Part shown: positions 55,588 to 64,000 of the stretch, piece by piece
Numbering within the stretch: the first letter of the stretch is position 1
How the letters are laid out: each line of letters begins with the position of its first letter
Origin: Methylobacterium radiodurans
GTDB lineage: Bacteria; Pseudomonadota; Alphaproteobacteria; Rhizobiales; Beijerinckiaceae
Direction of reading: 5' to 3'
NCBI RefSeq assembly: GCF_003173735.1
Contig: NZ_CP029551.1
Coordinates: 5,285,001-5,349,000 of the forward strand
Length of the DNA stretch: 64,000 nucleotides
Translations under genes and position numbers: made by a program
The notes under the pieces: generated by a model
What the model saw: only the letters and a program-made list of their open reading frames with translations
The model's database searches: none
Told to the model about the DNA's origin: nothing

Positions 55588-58500
55588 TTACGCCGCGGCC
55601 TTCGGCGCCTCCGGCGCGTGCACCACTGGCACGGCCGGGGCGCCCTCCCACTCGGTGCTGGCGGGGATCGACTCGCCCTTCATCACGATGGTGAGCGGGC
55701 GCAGCCGCGCGTAGTCGCCGACCTTCGTATCGTAGAGCACCGTCGCGAAGGCGCCGACCGAGACGCCGCGGCCGAGCTTCACCCGGCCGATCTTCATGAT
55801 CCGGTCCTCGTAGAGGTGCGTCTGCAGCGCCGAGGTCCGGTTGATCACGCTGTAGTCGCCGATCTCCACGCAGTCGAACTCGGTGACGTCGGTGGTGAGC
55901 ATGCAGACGCCCTGCCCCACCTTGACCCCGAAGAGCCGCAGCACCCAGGGCAGGAACGGCGTGCCCTGCAGGTGCTCCAAGAGCACCTTGCCGGCGAGGC
56001 CCCAGTAGGCGACCGCGATCGCCTCGGTGCGCATCGCCCACCACGACCACATCGGCCGCATGCCGGGCTTGTAGACGCCCATCAGGAGCCATTTCATCGC
56101 GATGACGGCCGAGGACTGGATCAGCGCGATGACCACACTCGCCGCGACGAAGCTGAAGGCCAGCCCCCACCAGTCGCGCTCCAGGATCGCCGGATAGAAG
56201 TACCAGTCGATCGCGGTGATCGCGAGGGTGATGTAGAGCATCGGCGAGAACGAGGTCGCGAAGGCCTCGAAGATGCCGCGGCGCAGCTTGGGCCAGAGCC
56301 CCGGCTCGTAGGTCTGGGCCGTCGAGCCGAGATCGACCCGCTGGCGGGCCGGCAGGCGGATCGGCGGCGAGCCGAACCACGTCTCGCCGGGCGCCATCGC
56401 GGCGTTCTCCGGCGGCTTGGACTTGATGCCGATCAGCACGTCGTCCGGGATCACCGCGCCCGGCGGCACCACCGCGTCGTTGCCCACGAAGACGCGGGCG
56501 CCCGTGCGGGTCTCGGCGAGGTGCATCCAGCCGCGGCGGATCTCCTCCTCGCCGTAGACCACCTCGTCGGCCACGAAGTTCTTCGCGCCGATCTCGGCAA
56601 GGTCGTAGCGCCCGGCGAGGTTCGTGGAGATCTCGGCCCCCTGCCCCATCCGGGCGCCCATCAGCCGGTACCACGCCCGCATGTAGACGGTGGCGAAGAG
56701 CGAGGAGAGCGTCTCCAGCGTCACCTCGACGGCGAGCGCCAGCGACCACTTGCGCAGGTAGAACCACGAATGGACCGAGTGGGTGCCAGAGCGCGTCCGC
56801 GGCAGGGCGAGCCAGCGGATCCCGGTGATCAGCAGCACGGTGCCGGCCGTCATCAGCATGGCGGTGGGCCAGGTCAGCAGCGGCAGGTAGAAGTGATAGT
56901 CGATGTCGGTGAGATCGCTGAGCGAGTCCGAGATCTGATCGAAGATGAAGAAGGCCGGGAAGATCGGCAGCAGGCCGACCGCCGGGATCGCGGCGAGCAG
57001 CAGGACGTAGAGGGCCAGGAACAGGCCGCGCCGGGCGGGCGAGGCCTCGGCCTGCTCGGGCAAAGCCGCGGGATCCGCCATGCCGACCTTGCGGCCAGGC
57101 GAGCCGTCCCAGCGCTCGGCGCGGGCCACGCGGGTGCCGGTCGGGATCGTGGTGAGGTCGGCGATCTCCGCGAAGTCGCCGATCACCGTGTCGTGGCTGA
57201 CGACGCAGGAGGTGCCGATGGCCGCCTCCGCGCCGATCGAGACCCAGCCGATCACCAGCTCGTTGCCGACCACCTCAGCGTTGGCGACGACGAGGCGGCC
57301 GCCGAGCGAGGCGCGGTCGCCGACCGTGAGAAGGTCCGGCGCGCCGACCTCGATGTCCGAGATCAGCACGTCGCGCCCGATCTTCGCCCCCATCAGGCGC
57401 AGGTAGATCACGATGGCCGGCGAGCCCTGGAGCCACTTCACGTGGACGAGCGGCGCGAGGCGCTGGGCCAGCCACCAGCGGTAATAGTACACGCCCCAGA
57501 GCGGGTAGCGCCCCGGCCGGGTCCGGCCGAGGACCAGCCACTTGGCCGCGACCGCGATGGTGGCGGTCGTGGCGTTGATGCCGACATAGACGGCGAGCAG
57601 CACCGCCATCTCGCCGAAGAAGCCGAGCCCGCCGCCGGTGAGCAGCAGGTAGGTCACGAAGATGCCGAGCCACTGCGAGGTGGCGAGCGCGATGACGAAG
57701 GGCAGCGCCGCCGCCTGGGCGAGGCCGCAGAGCGCCCGGCGCAGCAGCGGCGGCGGCGCGAAGGCGAGGTCGCGCACGGCCGCCTCAGCGCCGACGCCGC
57801 CGGTCCGGGCGATCAGCACGTCAGACATCGCCCGGAGCGTGCGCTCGCGGTAGACGTCCGGCAGGGTGATGCCGGCCAGCGCCGGCACCTCGCGCACCGC
57901 CGAGACGAAGCGGGCGGCGAGCAGGGAGTGGCCGCCGAGATCGGCGAAGAAGTCGCCGGCCAGATCGATCGGCTGGTTGCCGAAGACCTGCCGGGCGGCG
58001 GCGAGGAGCGCCGCCTCGGTCTCGTTGCGCGGCGGCTCCTGGTCCGCCTCGGCGGCGACGACCGTCAGGGGGGCGATGCGCAGCGCCTTGCGGTCGACCT
58101 TGCCGGAGGTGAGCCGCGGCAGGGTCTCGGCCACCTCGTAATGGGCCGGCACCATGTAGGGCGGCATCTGCTCGGCGAGCGCGGGGCGCAGGGCCGCGCG
58201 GTCGATCTCCGCCCCGCGCTCCGGCACCAGGAAGGCCACGAGCCGGTCGACGCCGTCGTCGGCGCGCAGCACCACCGCGGCCTGGTTGATGCCGGCCTCG
58301 GCCCGGATGCGAGCCTCGATCTCGCCGAGTTCGACCCGGAAGCCCCGGACCTTGACCTGATCGTCGATGCGGCCGTGGAACAGGATGTTGCCGGCCGCAT
58401 CCAGCGAGACCGCGTCGCCCGAGCGATAGAGAACCGGGTCGATGCCGCCATCCGCGAAGGGATTGGAGACGAACTTCTCGGCCGTCAGCTCCGGCCGCTT

Positions 58501-59679
58501 CAGGTAGCCCGCGGCGACGCCCGGTCCGCCGATCAGCAACTCGCCCTGCTCACCGGGGCCCAGCAGGTTCAGCGCCTCGTCGGCGACGTAGACGGTGTAG
58601 TTGGCGATCGGCCCGCCGATGGTGACGGGCTCACCCCGGCGCATTTCGGCGGCGGTCGCCACCACGGTCGCCTCGGTCGGCCCGTAGGTGTTGAAGAGCT
58701 GGCGGCCCGGGCTCGCCCAGCGCGCCACCAGCGGCTCGGGCAGGGCCTCGCCGCCGAGCAGGACGAGCCGGAGCCTCGGCAGGTCGCCGGCGATCATGGC
58801 GAGCAGCGTCGGAACGGTGTCGAGCACCGTGACGCCCTCCGCCTCCAGGATGCCGGGCAGCGATTCGACGTCGCCCATCATGGTCGGCGAGGCGACGAAG
58901 AGCGTCGCGCCGACGAGGTAGGGCACCCAGATCTCCTCCATCGAGAGATCGAAGGCGACGGAGGCGCCCTGGAAGACGACGTCGTCCGCCCGCATCCCGT
59001 AGAGGGCGTTGGCCGAGCGCAGGAAATGGCAGATGTTGGCGTGGCTGATGACGATGCCCTTCGGCACGCCTGTCGAGCCCGAGGTGTAGATCAGGTAGGC
59101 CGGGTGCTGCGGTGTCAAGCCGGCCGCGCGCGGGTCGGGCACGGGCGCCCCGGCGGGCGTGGCCGCGTCCAGGGTGGCGGGCGTGAGCGCGGGCGCCGCG
59201 TCCGGTGCCTGGGCGGCCAGCGCCTCCGAGACGAGCAGAGCCTTGGCATCCGCGTCGCCGAGGCAGATGCCGACGCGGTCGGCGGGCGCCTCGGCGTCGA
59301 AGGGCAGCCAGGCCGCACCCGAGAGGGTGATGCCGATCTGCGCGACAAGGAGATCCGGCCCGCGGGCCATCCAAAGTCCCACCACGTCGCCGGGCCCGAT
59401 GCCGCGATGGGCGAGGCCCGCGGCGATGCGCTCGGCGCGCGCCAGGACATCGGCGTAGGTCAGCTGCGGGTGGCGGCCGCCCGCGACCACGGTCGCGCCG
59501 TCGATCAGCGCCGGGTGATCGCCCCGCAGGCGCGCCGTCGCGCGGAAGATCTCGGCAAGCACCTCGTCGCGGATCAGGTCGGGCCGCGACGGGCCGCGCA
59601 GGACGGCCTGGACGGGCCCGCGCCGCTCCACCTCGCCCCCGTCCGTCTCGGACCGGATCCCCTCGGCGAGACTGCTCAT
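55588..59679 (-). CDS. Pls/PosA-family membrane nonribosomal peptide synthetase
   Basis: 1363 residues from ATG 59679. Adenylation domain (about 40-545): YTSGSTGVPKG at 198-208, FDLSMEEIW at 243-251 with the conserved Asp, NTYGPTEATV, GFRVELGEIEARI, SGKVDRKAL. A carrier domain follows with the pantetheine Ser in DLGGHSLLAARF (about 595). The rest is six or more TM helices interleaved with left-handed beta-helix repeats (GADVLISDIEVGA-like, IGDFAEIADLTTI, VGAFATVLYDTKV), the layout of poly-lysine-type synthetases. No condensation or thioesterase domain. It probably makes a homopolymeric cationic or amino-acid-based product, or modifies an envelope component; the substrate is unproven. Confidence 0.85.
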   Translation of the reverse strand: MSSLAEGIRSETDGGEVERRGPVQAVLRGPSRPDLIRDEVLAEIFRATARLRGDHPALIDGATVVAGGRHPQLTYADVLARAERIAAGLAHRGIGPGDVVGLWMARGPDLLVAQIGITLSGAAWLPFDAEAPADRVGICLGDADAKALLVSEALAAQAPDAAPALTPATLDAATPAGAPVPDPRAAGLTPQHPAYLIYTSGSTGVPKGIVISHANICHFLRSANALYGMRADDVVFQGASVAFDLSMEEIWVPYLVGATLFVASPTMMGDVESLPGILEAEGVTVLDTVPTLLAMIAGDLPRLRLVLLGGEALPEPLVARWASPGRQLFNTYGPTEATVVATAAEMRRGEPVTIGGPIANYTVYVADEALNLLGPGEQGELLIGGPGVAAGYLKRPELTAEKFVSNPFADGGIDPVLYRSGDAVSLDAAGNILFHGRIDDQVKVRGFRVELGEIEARIRAEAGINQAAVVLRADDGVDRLVAFLVPERGAEIDRAALRPALAEQMPPYMVPAHYEVAETLPRLTSGKVDRKALRIAPLTVVAAEADQEPPRNETEAALLAAARQVFGNQPIDLAGDFFADLGGHSLLAARFVSAVREVPALAGITLPDVYRERTLRAMSDVLIARTGGVGAEAAVRDLAFAPPPLLRRALCGLAQAAALPFVIALATSQWLGIFVTYLLLTGGGLGFFGEMAVLLAVYVGINATTATIAVAAKWLVLGRTRPGRYPLWGVYYYRWWLAQRLAPLVHVKWLQGSPAIVIYLRLMGAKIGRDVLISDIEVGAPDLLTVGDRASLGGRLVVANAEVVGNELVIGWVSIGAEAAIGTSCVVSHDTVIGDFAEIADLTTIPTGTRVARAERWDGSPGRKVGMADPAALPEQAEASPARRGLFLALYVLLLAAIPAVGLLPIFPAFFIFDQISDSLSDLTDIDYHFYLPLLTWPTAMLMTAGTVLLITGIRWLALPRTRSGTHSVHSWFYLRKWSLALAVEVTLETLSSLFATVYMRAWYRLMGARMGQGAEISTNLAGRYDLAEIGAKNFVADEVVYGEEEIRRGWMHLAETRTGARVFVGNDAVVPPGAVIPDDVLIGIKSKPPENAAMAPGETWFGSPPIRLPARQRVDLGSTAQTYEPGLWPKLRRGIFEAFATSFSPMLYITLAITAIDWYFYPAILERDWWGLAFSFVAASVVIALIQSSAVIAMKWLLMGVYKPGMRPMWSWWAMRTEAIAVAYWGLAGKVLLEHLQGTPFLPWVLRLFGVKVGQGVCMLTTDVTEFDCVEIGDYSVINRTSALQTHLYEDRIMKIGRVKLGRGVSVGAFATVLYDTKVGDYARLRPLTIVMKGESIPASTEWEGAPAVPVVHAPEAPKAAA

Positions 59680-59897
59680 ACACTGCTCCGCTTCCGGCCT
59701 TCGGGGCCGGATACCCTGTCACCCGCGCCCCTGCGAGGCGCCGTGTCCGCGTCCCGTATCGGGGACGCGGGTGCGCGCTCTAAACCCCGATCGCGCCGAG
59801 ATCGGGGCGTGGCCCGAGATAGATCCGCCGGCCCTCCTGCACCATAGGGCCGGACAGGTGAATCCGGATGGAACGCCGAGCCGCCGACGCGCCATCG

Positions 59898-60485
59898 TCA
59901 GGCCCAGCGCCAGCCCCCGGCATCCAACACCAGGACCGAGCCCTGGCGGATCCCGATGCGCGGTGCGGCGTAAATATCGAGATGGCCGAGCGCCACCAGC
60001 ACTGCCCGCGCGACGCCGCCATGGGCCACCATCACGGTCGCGGGGCCGAGGTCGGCGAGCACCGGAGCGACCCGCTCGGTGAGCATGGCGTAGCTCTCGC
60101 CCGCGAGCCCCGGCGGCCGGTAGCCCCAGCGATCGCGGTCGCGCGCGTGCGCCCCGCCCGGGTCGCGCCGCCGGATCTCAGCCCAGGTCGAGCCCTCCCA
60201 GGCGCCGAAGCTGATCTCCCGGAGGCGGTCGTCGGTGCGGTAGGCGGCCGGATCCTGACCGAGGCGCGCCCGCAGGATCTCCATGGTGCGGCGGGTGCGC
60301 GTCAGCGGGCTCGCGACGAAGTCGGCGCCCGCGAGGTCGCCGCCGGCCGCCTCCGCGAGGCGGTCCGCGACCTCCCGGGCCTGCGCCTCGCCGGTCGGGT
60401 TGAGGTCGATGTCGCGTTGGCCCTGGAGCCGGCCTTCCGCGTTCCACGCGGTCTGGCCGTGCCGGATGAAGTAGATGGTCCGCAT
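59898..60485 (-). CDS. Histidine phosphatase family protein
   Basis: 195 residues from ATG 60485. YFIRHGQTAWNAEGRLQGQRDIDLNPTGEAQA contains the RHG catalytic motif, SPLTRTRRTMEIL the Arg pocket, EISFGAWEG the acid site and VMVAHGGVARAVL the second His. Phosphoglycerate mutase/phosphatase superfamily; the physiological substrate is unknown. The open frame to 60563 adds non-homologous residues. It is divergent from ppk2 (132 bp between starts). Confidence 0.9.
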   Translation of the reverse strand: MRTIYFIRHGQTAWNAEGRLQGQRDIDLNPTGEAQAREVADRLAEAAGGDLAGADFVASPLTRTRRTMEILRARLGQDPAAYRTDDRLREISFGAWEGSTWAEIRRRDPGGAHARDRDRWGYRPPGLAGESYAMLTERVAPVLADLGPATVMVAHGGVARAVLVALGHLDIYAAPRIGIRQGSVLVLDAGGWRWA

Positions 60486-60617
60486 GGAGGCCCGGATGGA
60501 CGGCGGGGCGGCGTCGCCGCCGATTTCGGAACGCGGCGCCGCGCCGGTCGTTGCCAAGCTCACGATTCTACCTCAGATGCCCGATCCGACGGCCCCTGTC
60601 CGGACGACGAGAGTTTC

Positions 60618-61601
60618 ATGCCGAAGAAGCACGGAGCGCGCGGCGACGCATCCCGCAAGGACGCCGCAGAGGCGACAAAGCTGCGCGGTTCGTTCGCGCA
60701 CGACTCGCACCCGCCAGCCTACGCGGCCTGGGCGGGGGCCGCGGAGTGGATCGAGCAGCGCCGTGGGCCGGACGTCGCGATGCCGACGATTCGGGCCGCC
60801 GCAGGCGTCGTGACCGTCGAGCCGGGGAGCCCGTTCAACCTCGCCGCGGTGGATCCGGACCTCGATGGCGGCCTCGACAAGCAGGACGCCAAGGCGATGC
60901 TCGCCGCCGAGCGCGCCCGGATCCAGGCCCTGCAGGAGAGGCTCTACGCCGAGCGTCGCCGCAGCCTCCTCATCGTGCTGCAGGCGATCGACACGGGCGG
61001 CAAGGACGGCACGATTCGGGCCGTGCTGGAGGGCGTGAACCCGCAAGGCTGCGCGGTCGCGTCCTTCAAGGTGCCGAGCGCGGAGGAGCTCGATCACGAT
61101 TTCCTCTGGCGCTACCACGCCCGCACGCCCGGCCGCGGCATGATCGGGGTGTTCAACCGCAGCCATTACGAGGACGTGCTCGTGGTGCGGGTGAAGGGTC
61201 TCGTGCCCGAACCGGTCTGGCGGATGCGCTACGACCTGATCAACGATTTCGAGCACCTGCTCACGGCGTCGGGCACCACCATCCTCAAGTTCTTCCTGCA
61301 CATCTCGAAGGACGAGCAGCGGGAGCGGCTGGAGGCACGCATCGCCGATCCACAGAAGCACTGGAAGTTCGACCCCGCCGACCTTGTCGAGCGCAAGTCC
61401 TGGGACGCCTACCAGGCGGCCTTCAACGATGCGCTGACCCAGTGCTCGACGCCGCACGCGCCCTGGCACGTGGTGCCGGCCAACCGAAAGTGGTTCCGCA
61501 ACCTCGTGATCGCCCGCACGGTCGCCGATACGCTGGAGGCGATGGATCCGCAGTTCCCGGAGGCGGCGAAGGGCATCGCCGACCTGAAGATCCCCGAGTG
61601 A
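60618..61601 (+). CDS. Polyphosphate kinase 2 family protein
   Basis: 327 residues from ATG 60618. A Lys/Arg-rich N-terminus, then LDKQDAKAMLAAERARIQALQERLYAERRRSLLIVLQAIDTGGKDGTIRAVLEGVNPQG with Walker A DTGGKDGT, GVFNRSHYEDVL with the Walker B/lid region, and WKFDPADLVERKSWDAYQAAFND. PPK2 class I/III enzymes transfer phosphate between polyphosphate and nucleoside diphosphates or monophosphates. The class cannot be told reliably. Follows the divergent phosphatase. Confidence 0.93.
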   Translation: MPKKHGARGDASRKDAAEATKLRGSFAHDSHPPAYAAWAGAAEWIEQRRGPDVAMPTIRAAAGVVTVEPGSPFNLAAVDPDLDGGLDKQDAKAMLAAERARIQALQERLYAERRRSLLIVLQAIDTGGKDGTIRAVLEGVNPQGCAVASFKVPSAEELDHDFLWRYHARTPGRGMIGVFNRSHYEDVLVVRVKGLVPEPVWRMRYDLINDFEHLLTASGTTILKFFLHISKDEQRERLEARIADPQKHWKFDPADLVERKSWDAYQAAFNDALTQCSTPHAPWHVVPANRKWFRNLVIARTVADTLEAMDPQFPEAAKGIADLKIPE

Positions 61602-61629
61602 GGCGCCGTGCGCGCTCCGTGAGATGCCC

Positions 61630-62484
61630 TCAGTCCCGATCGAGGCTGAGGTCGGGCGCGTCCGGGTTCTTCATGCCGACGACGTGGTAGCCCGCATCGA
61701 CGTGCAGGATCTCACCGGTCATGCCCTTGCTCATGTCCGAGACGAGGTAGGCCGCCGTCTCGCCGACCTCGCCGATGGTCACGGTCCGGCGCAGCGGCGC
61801 GTTGTACTCGTTCCACTTCAGGATGTAGCGAAAATCGCCGATGCCGGAGGCGGCCAGCGTCTTGATCGGCCCGGCCGAGATCGCGTTGACGCGGATGTTC
61901 GAGGGGCCGAGATCGGCCGCGAGGTAGCGCACCGAGGCCTCGAGCGCGGCCTTGGCCACGCCCATGACGTTGTAGTGCGGCATCCACTTCTCGGCGCCGT
62001 AATAGGTCAGCGTGAGGAGCGAGCCGCCCTCGCGCATCTGCTTCTCTGCCCGCTGGGCGATCGCCGTGAAGGAGTAGCAGGAGATCAGGAGCGACTTGGT
62101 GAAGTTGCCCTCGCTGGTCTCGATGTAGCGGCCCGTCAACTCGTCCTTGTCCGAGAAGGCGATGCAGTGGACCACGAAGTCGATGCCCTCGGGGAAGACC
62201 TTCTCGGTCTCGGCGAACACGGCGTCGATCGAGGCCGGGTCGGTGACGTCGCAATGGCCGACGACGTGGGCCTCGACCTCGCGGGCCAGAGGCTCGACAC
62301 GCTTCTTCAGGGCCTCGCCCTGGTAGGTGAAGGCGAGCTTGGCGCCGTGCTGGTGCAGGCTCTTGGCGATGCCCCAGGCGATCGAGCGGTTGTTGGCGAC
62401 GCCCAGAACGACGCCGCGCTTGCCGGCGAGGAGACCGGTCCCGGTGCGTGCCCCGCGATCCTCACCCTCGCCGATATCCGCCAT
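61630..62484 (-). CDS. fabI: Enoyl-[acyl-carrier-protein] reductase (NADH), FabI
   Basis: 284 residues. LLAGKRGVVLGVANNRSIAWGIAKSLHQHGAKLAFTYQ is the modified Rossmann nucleotide motif of FabI; SLLTLTYYGAEKWMPHYNVMGVAKAALEASVRYLAADLG contains the Tyr-x6-Lys catalytic pair; ISAGPIKTLAASGIGDF follows. Completes the fatty-acid elongation cycle; FabI is the triclosan target. ATG 62484 gives the family length with a short acidic N-tail. Confidence 0.95.
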   Translation of the reverse strand: MADIGEGEDRGARTGTGLLAGKRGVVLGVANNRSIAWGIAKSLHQHGAKLAFTYQGEALKKRVEPLAREVEAHVVGHCDVTDPASIDAVFAETEKVFPEGIDFVVHCIAFSDKDELTGRYIETSEGNFTKSLLISCYSFTAIAQRAEKQMREGGSLLTLTYYGAEKWMPHYNVMGVAKAALEASVRYLAADLGPSNIRVNAISAGPIKTLAASGIGDFRYILKWNEYNAPLRRTVTIGEVGETAAYLVSDMSKGMTGEILHVDAGYHVVGMKNPDAPDLSLDRD

Positions 62485-62641
62485 GACCCACCCGAGAAGA
62501 ATGCCGCCGACGCAACTCGGGCACCCGGTCCGGGGACCGGGCGGCCCGCGCGCCGCGGGTCTCCTTAGCGGAGGCGGACCGGGGACGGAAGCCTGAGGTC
62601 GCGCCGGGGCGGGCCGGACGACCCGCTCAGAGCCGCCGATC

Positions 62642-63586
62642 TCAGGCGGCCTTGGCGGCGCGACGGCCCTTGGCGAACTCGGTCAGCGCTGCGTCGTCGC
62701 CCTCCGGCAGGACGATGGCGCTGGTGGCGAGCAGATCGCCGCGGGTGCCGTCCTTCTTCGGCAGGCCCTTGCCGCGCAGGCGGAAAGTGCGGCCCGAACT
62801 CGTCATCGCCGGAATCTTCATCTCGACGGCGCCGGTGAGCGTCGGCACCCGGATGGTGCCGCCGAGGATCGCGTCCTCCAGCGGCACGTCGACGCTGACG
62901 CGCAGGTCCGCGCCTTCCAGCTTGAAGCGCGGGTGCGGCAGCACGCGGATCGTCAGGAGCGCGTCGCCGGGCTCGCCGCGCATCGCGGGCTGGCCGAGCC
63001 CGCGCAGCCGGATGGTCTGGCCGTCCACCACGCCCTTCGGGATCATCACGTCGACCTCGCGGCCGGTGGGCAGGGCGAGGCGCAGCTTCTCCTCGCCGGC
63101 CACCTGCTCGAGAGTGACGCTGAGTTCGGCCGCGACATCCTCGCCGCGCGCGGCCTGTCGCGGAGCGCCCCCGGGACCGGCGCCGCCCGCCCGGAAGGCC
63201 TCGCCGAAGATGTGCGAGAAGATGTCCTCGCCCATCCCGCCGCCGCCCGCTCCGCCGCCCATGCCCCCGCCGCGACCGCCGCGACCGGCGAAGTCGAACT
63301 CGAAGCCGCCCCCGCGCCCACCGCCGAAGCCGCCGCCGAAACCCTCGAACCCGGTCGCGCGCGGCTTGCCGTCGGCGTCGATCTCGCCGCGATCGAACTG
63401 CTTGCGCTTCTCGGCATCGCCGATGATCTCGTAGGCGCTGTTGGCCTCGGCGAAACGGTCCTTCGCCTTGGCGTCGTCCTTGTTGCGGTCGGGGTGGTAA
63501 GCCTTCGCCAGCTTGCGGTAGGCCTTCTTGATGTCGGCCTCACTCGCGTTCTTGGGAACGCCCAGCACGTCGTAGGGATTGCGCAT
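62642..63586 (-). CDS. DnaJ-class co-chaperone (CbpA-like, no zinc finger)
   Basis: 314 residues from ATG 63586. J domain at 1-70 with the HPD motif ([16 protein letters not shown]), then a Gly-rich linker ([35 protein letters not shown]), then two C-terminal substrate-binding beta domains ([76 protein letters not shown] and [11 protein letters not shown]). The cysteine-rich zinc-finger is absent, marking a class B protein. It stimulates DnaK. Confidence 0.93.
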   Translation of the reverse strand: MRNPYDVLGVPKNASEADIKKAYRKLAKAYHPDRNKDDAKAKDRFAEANSAYEIIGDAEKRKQFDRGEIDADGKPRATGFEGFGGGFGGGRGGGFEFDFAGRGGRGGGMGGGAGGGGMGEDIFSHIFGEAFRAGGAGPGGAPRQAARGEDVAAELSVTLEQVAGEEKLRLALPTGREVDVMIPKGVVDGQTIRLRGLGQPAMRGEPGDALLTIRVLPHPRFKLEGADLRVSVDVPLEDAILGGTIRVPTLTGAVEMKIPAMTSSGRTFRLRGKGLPKKDGTRGDLLATSAIVLPEGDDAALTEFAKGRRAAKAA

Positions 63587-63776
63587 GGCCTCTGAGGACT
63601 TGCTGTCGTGAACCGTGATCGGATCGGCGTTCTGCGCCGATCCGGCGATCTCGGCCCTGATGTGGGGCGTGTGTTGCTATTTCGCAACGGCCTGACCGAC
63701 CAAAGTCGGCCTGTTCGGGCGCGCCGTCAAGCGGCGCGCGGTTGCGCCGTCGAGCGCCCCGCACGATCACACGCCC

Positions 63777-64000
63777 TCAGGCCGGTTTGGAGACGCGCAG
63801 GTGGCGTAGTTCCCAAGTGCCGCCGGAGGGCTTGCAGCCCGTGCCGCGCACGAAGCGGCTGCGCTCGGGCGCGATCACCGACGCAAGGAAGTCGCGGCAG
63901 ATCAGGTCGTTGGAGACGTAGGGCAGCCCAGTCGGGTTGATCGACCCACGCAGGCCGGATTCCGGGTTGTCCCACTTCACCGGGCGACCGTTGCCCTGGG
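63777..64000 (-). CDS. RT0821/Lpp0805-family surface protein (partial)
   Basis: The C-terminal 73 residues of a gene continuing past the right edge: QGNGRPVKWDNPESGLRGSINPTGLPYVSNDLICRDFLASVIAPERSRFVRGTGCKPSGGTWEL. The W-x-N-P-x-S/T-G and C-R-D-F ... G-T-G/A-C-x-x-x-x-G-x-W blocks match RT0821/Lpp0805 surface antigens, the Gly-zipper/17-kDa surface-antigen related family of outer-membrane lipoproteins. The N-terminal signal and Gly-zipper are outside the window. Confidence 0.75.
   Translation of the reverse strand, partial: QGNGRPVKWDNPESGLRGSINPTGLPYVSNDLICRDFLASVIAPERSRFVRGTGCKPSGGTWELRHLRVSKPA

Noticed and set aside
55618..59847. A 1409-codon open frame on the plus strand opposite the peptide synthetase
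   Set aside because: A GC-rich shadow: no recognisable domain, long tracts of Arg/Gly/His, and the minus strand has full synthetase homology.

Overview
The window looks like the chromosome of a GC-rich alphaproteobacterium, most likely Methylobacterium or Methylorubrum. This is inferred from gene content and order (a suf operon with paired Irr-type boxes, PccB, PhoX, ATP12, ParE, a 6S RNA beside 5-formyltetrahydrofolate cyclo-ligase, an alphaproteobacterial LexA box, oxalate genes) and from the very high GC with long antisense open frames. There are no rRNAs and no CRISPR array.

Layout. (1) 1-2188 is core chromosome: a YmdB-type phosphoesterase end, 5-formyltetrahydrofolate cyclo-ligase with a divergent-side 6S RNA, maf-yacG and tRNA-Phe. 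(2) 2190-21797 is a genomic island of about 19.6 kb inserted at the tRNA-Phe 3' end. The last 49 bp of the tRNA region (2141-2189) are repeated exactly at 21749-21797, and a tyrosine-type integrase carrying an in-frame TAG stop lies just inside the left end. Cargo includes secreted DUF1236 and DUF2059 proteins, an AraC-type regulator behind a small leader ORF, a 1209-residue FG-GAP/Calx-beta/DUF4214 protein, a LexA-boxed operon with UmuD and a truncated UmuC, an IS3-family element lacking a target duplication, a truncated Crp/Fnr regulator, a chemoreceptor, and an oxalate/formate-type antiporter between two decayed IS5-family ends. (3) 21798-25300 is a decayed zone: IS3 remnant, DUF1275 pseudogene, oxalate decarboxylase pseudogene and about 1.1 kb of unassigned AT-richer DNA.

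(4) 25400-46460 is ordinary chromosome: an RND pump with divergent adaptor, CxxC protein, class III aminotransferase, metallophosphoesterase, PccB, ATP12, PhoX, ParE, an outer membrane beta-barrel, a DEAD-box helicase and a diguanylate cyclase. (5) 46466-54592 is the suf Fe-S cluster assembly locus on the minus strand: desulfurase, sufB, a small Cys-rich protein, sufC, sufD, sufS, sufT, then sufA beyond an opposing frameshifted Uma2 gene. Two tandem Irr-type iron-control boxes lie upstream at 54752-54787. (6) 54891-64000 carries an alpha/beta hydrolase, a 1363-residue Pls/PosA-type membrane nonribosomal peptide synthetase, a histidine phosphatase, PPK2, FabI, a DnaJ-class co-chaperone and the end of a surface-antigen gene.

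The most informative biology is the immobilised tRNA-Phe island with its SOS-controlled but IS-broken mutagenesis operon, the two separated pieces of oxalate metabolism (intact transporter, dead decarboxylase), the probable iron control of the suf operon, and the Pls/PosA-type synthetase.
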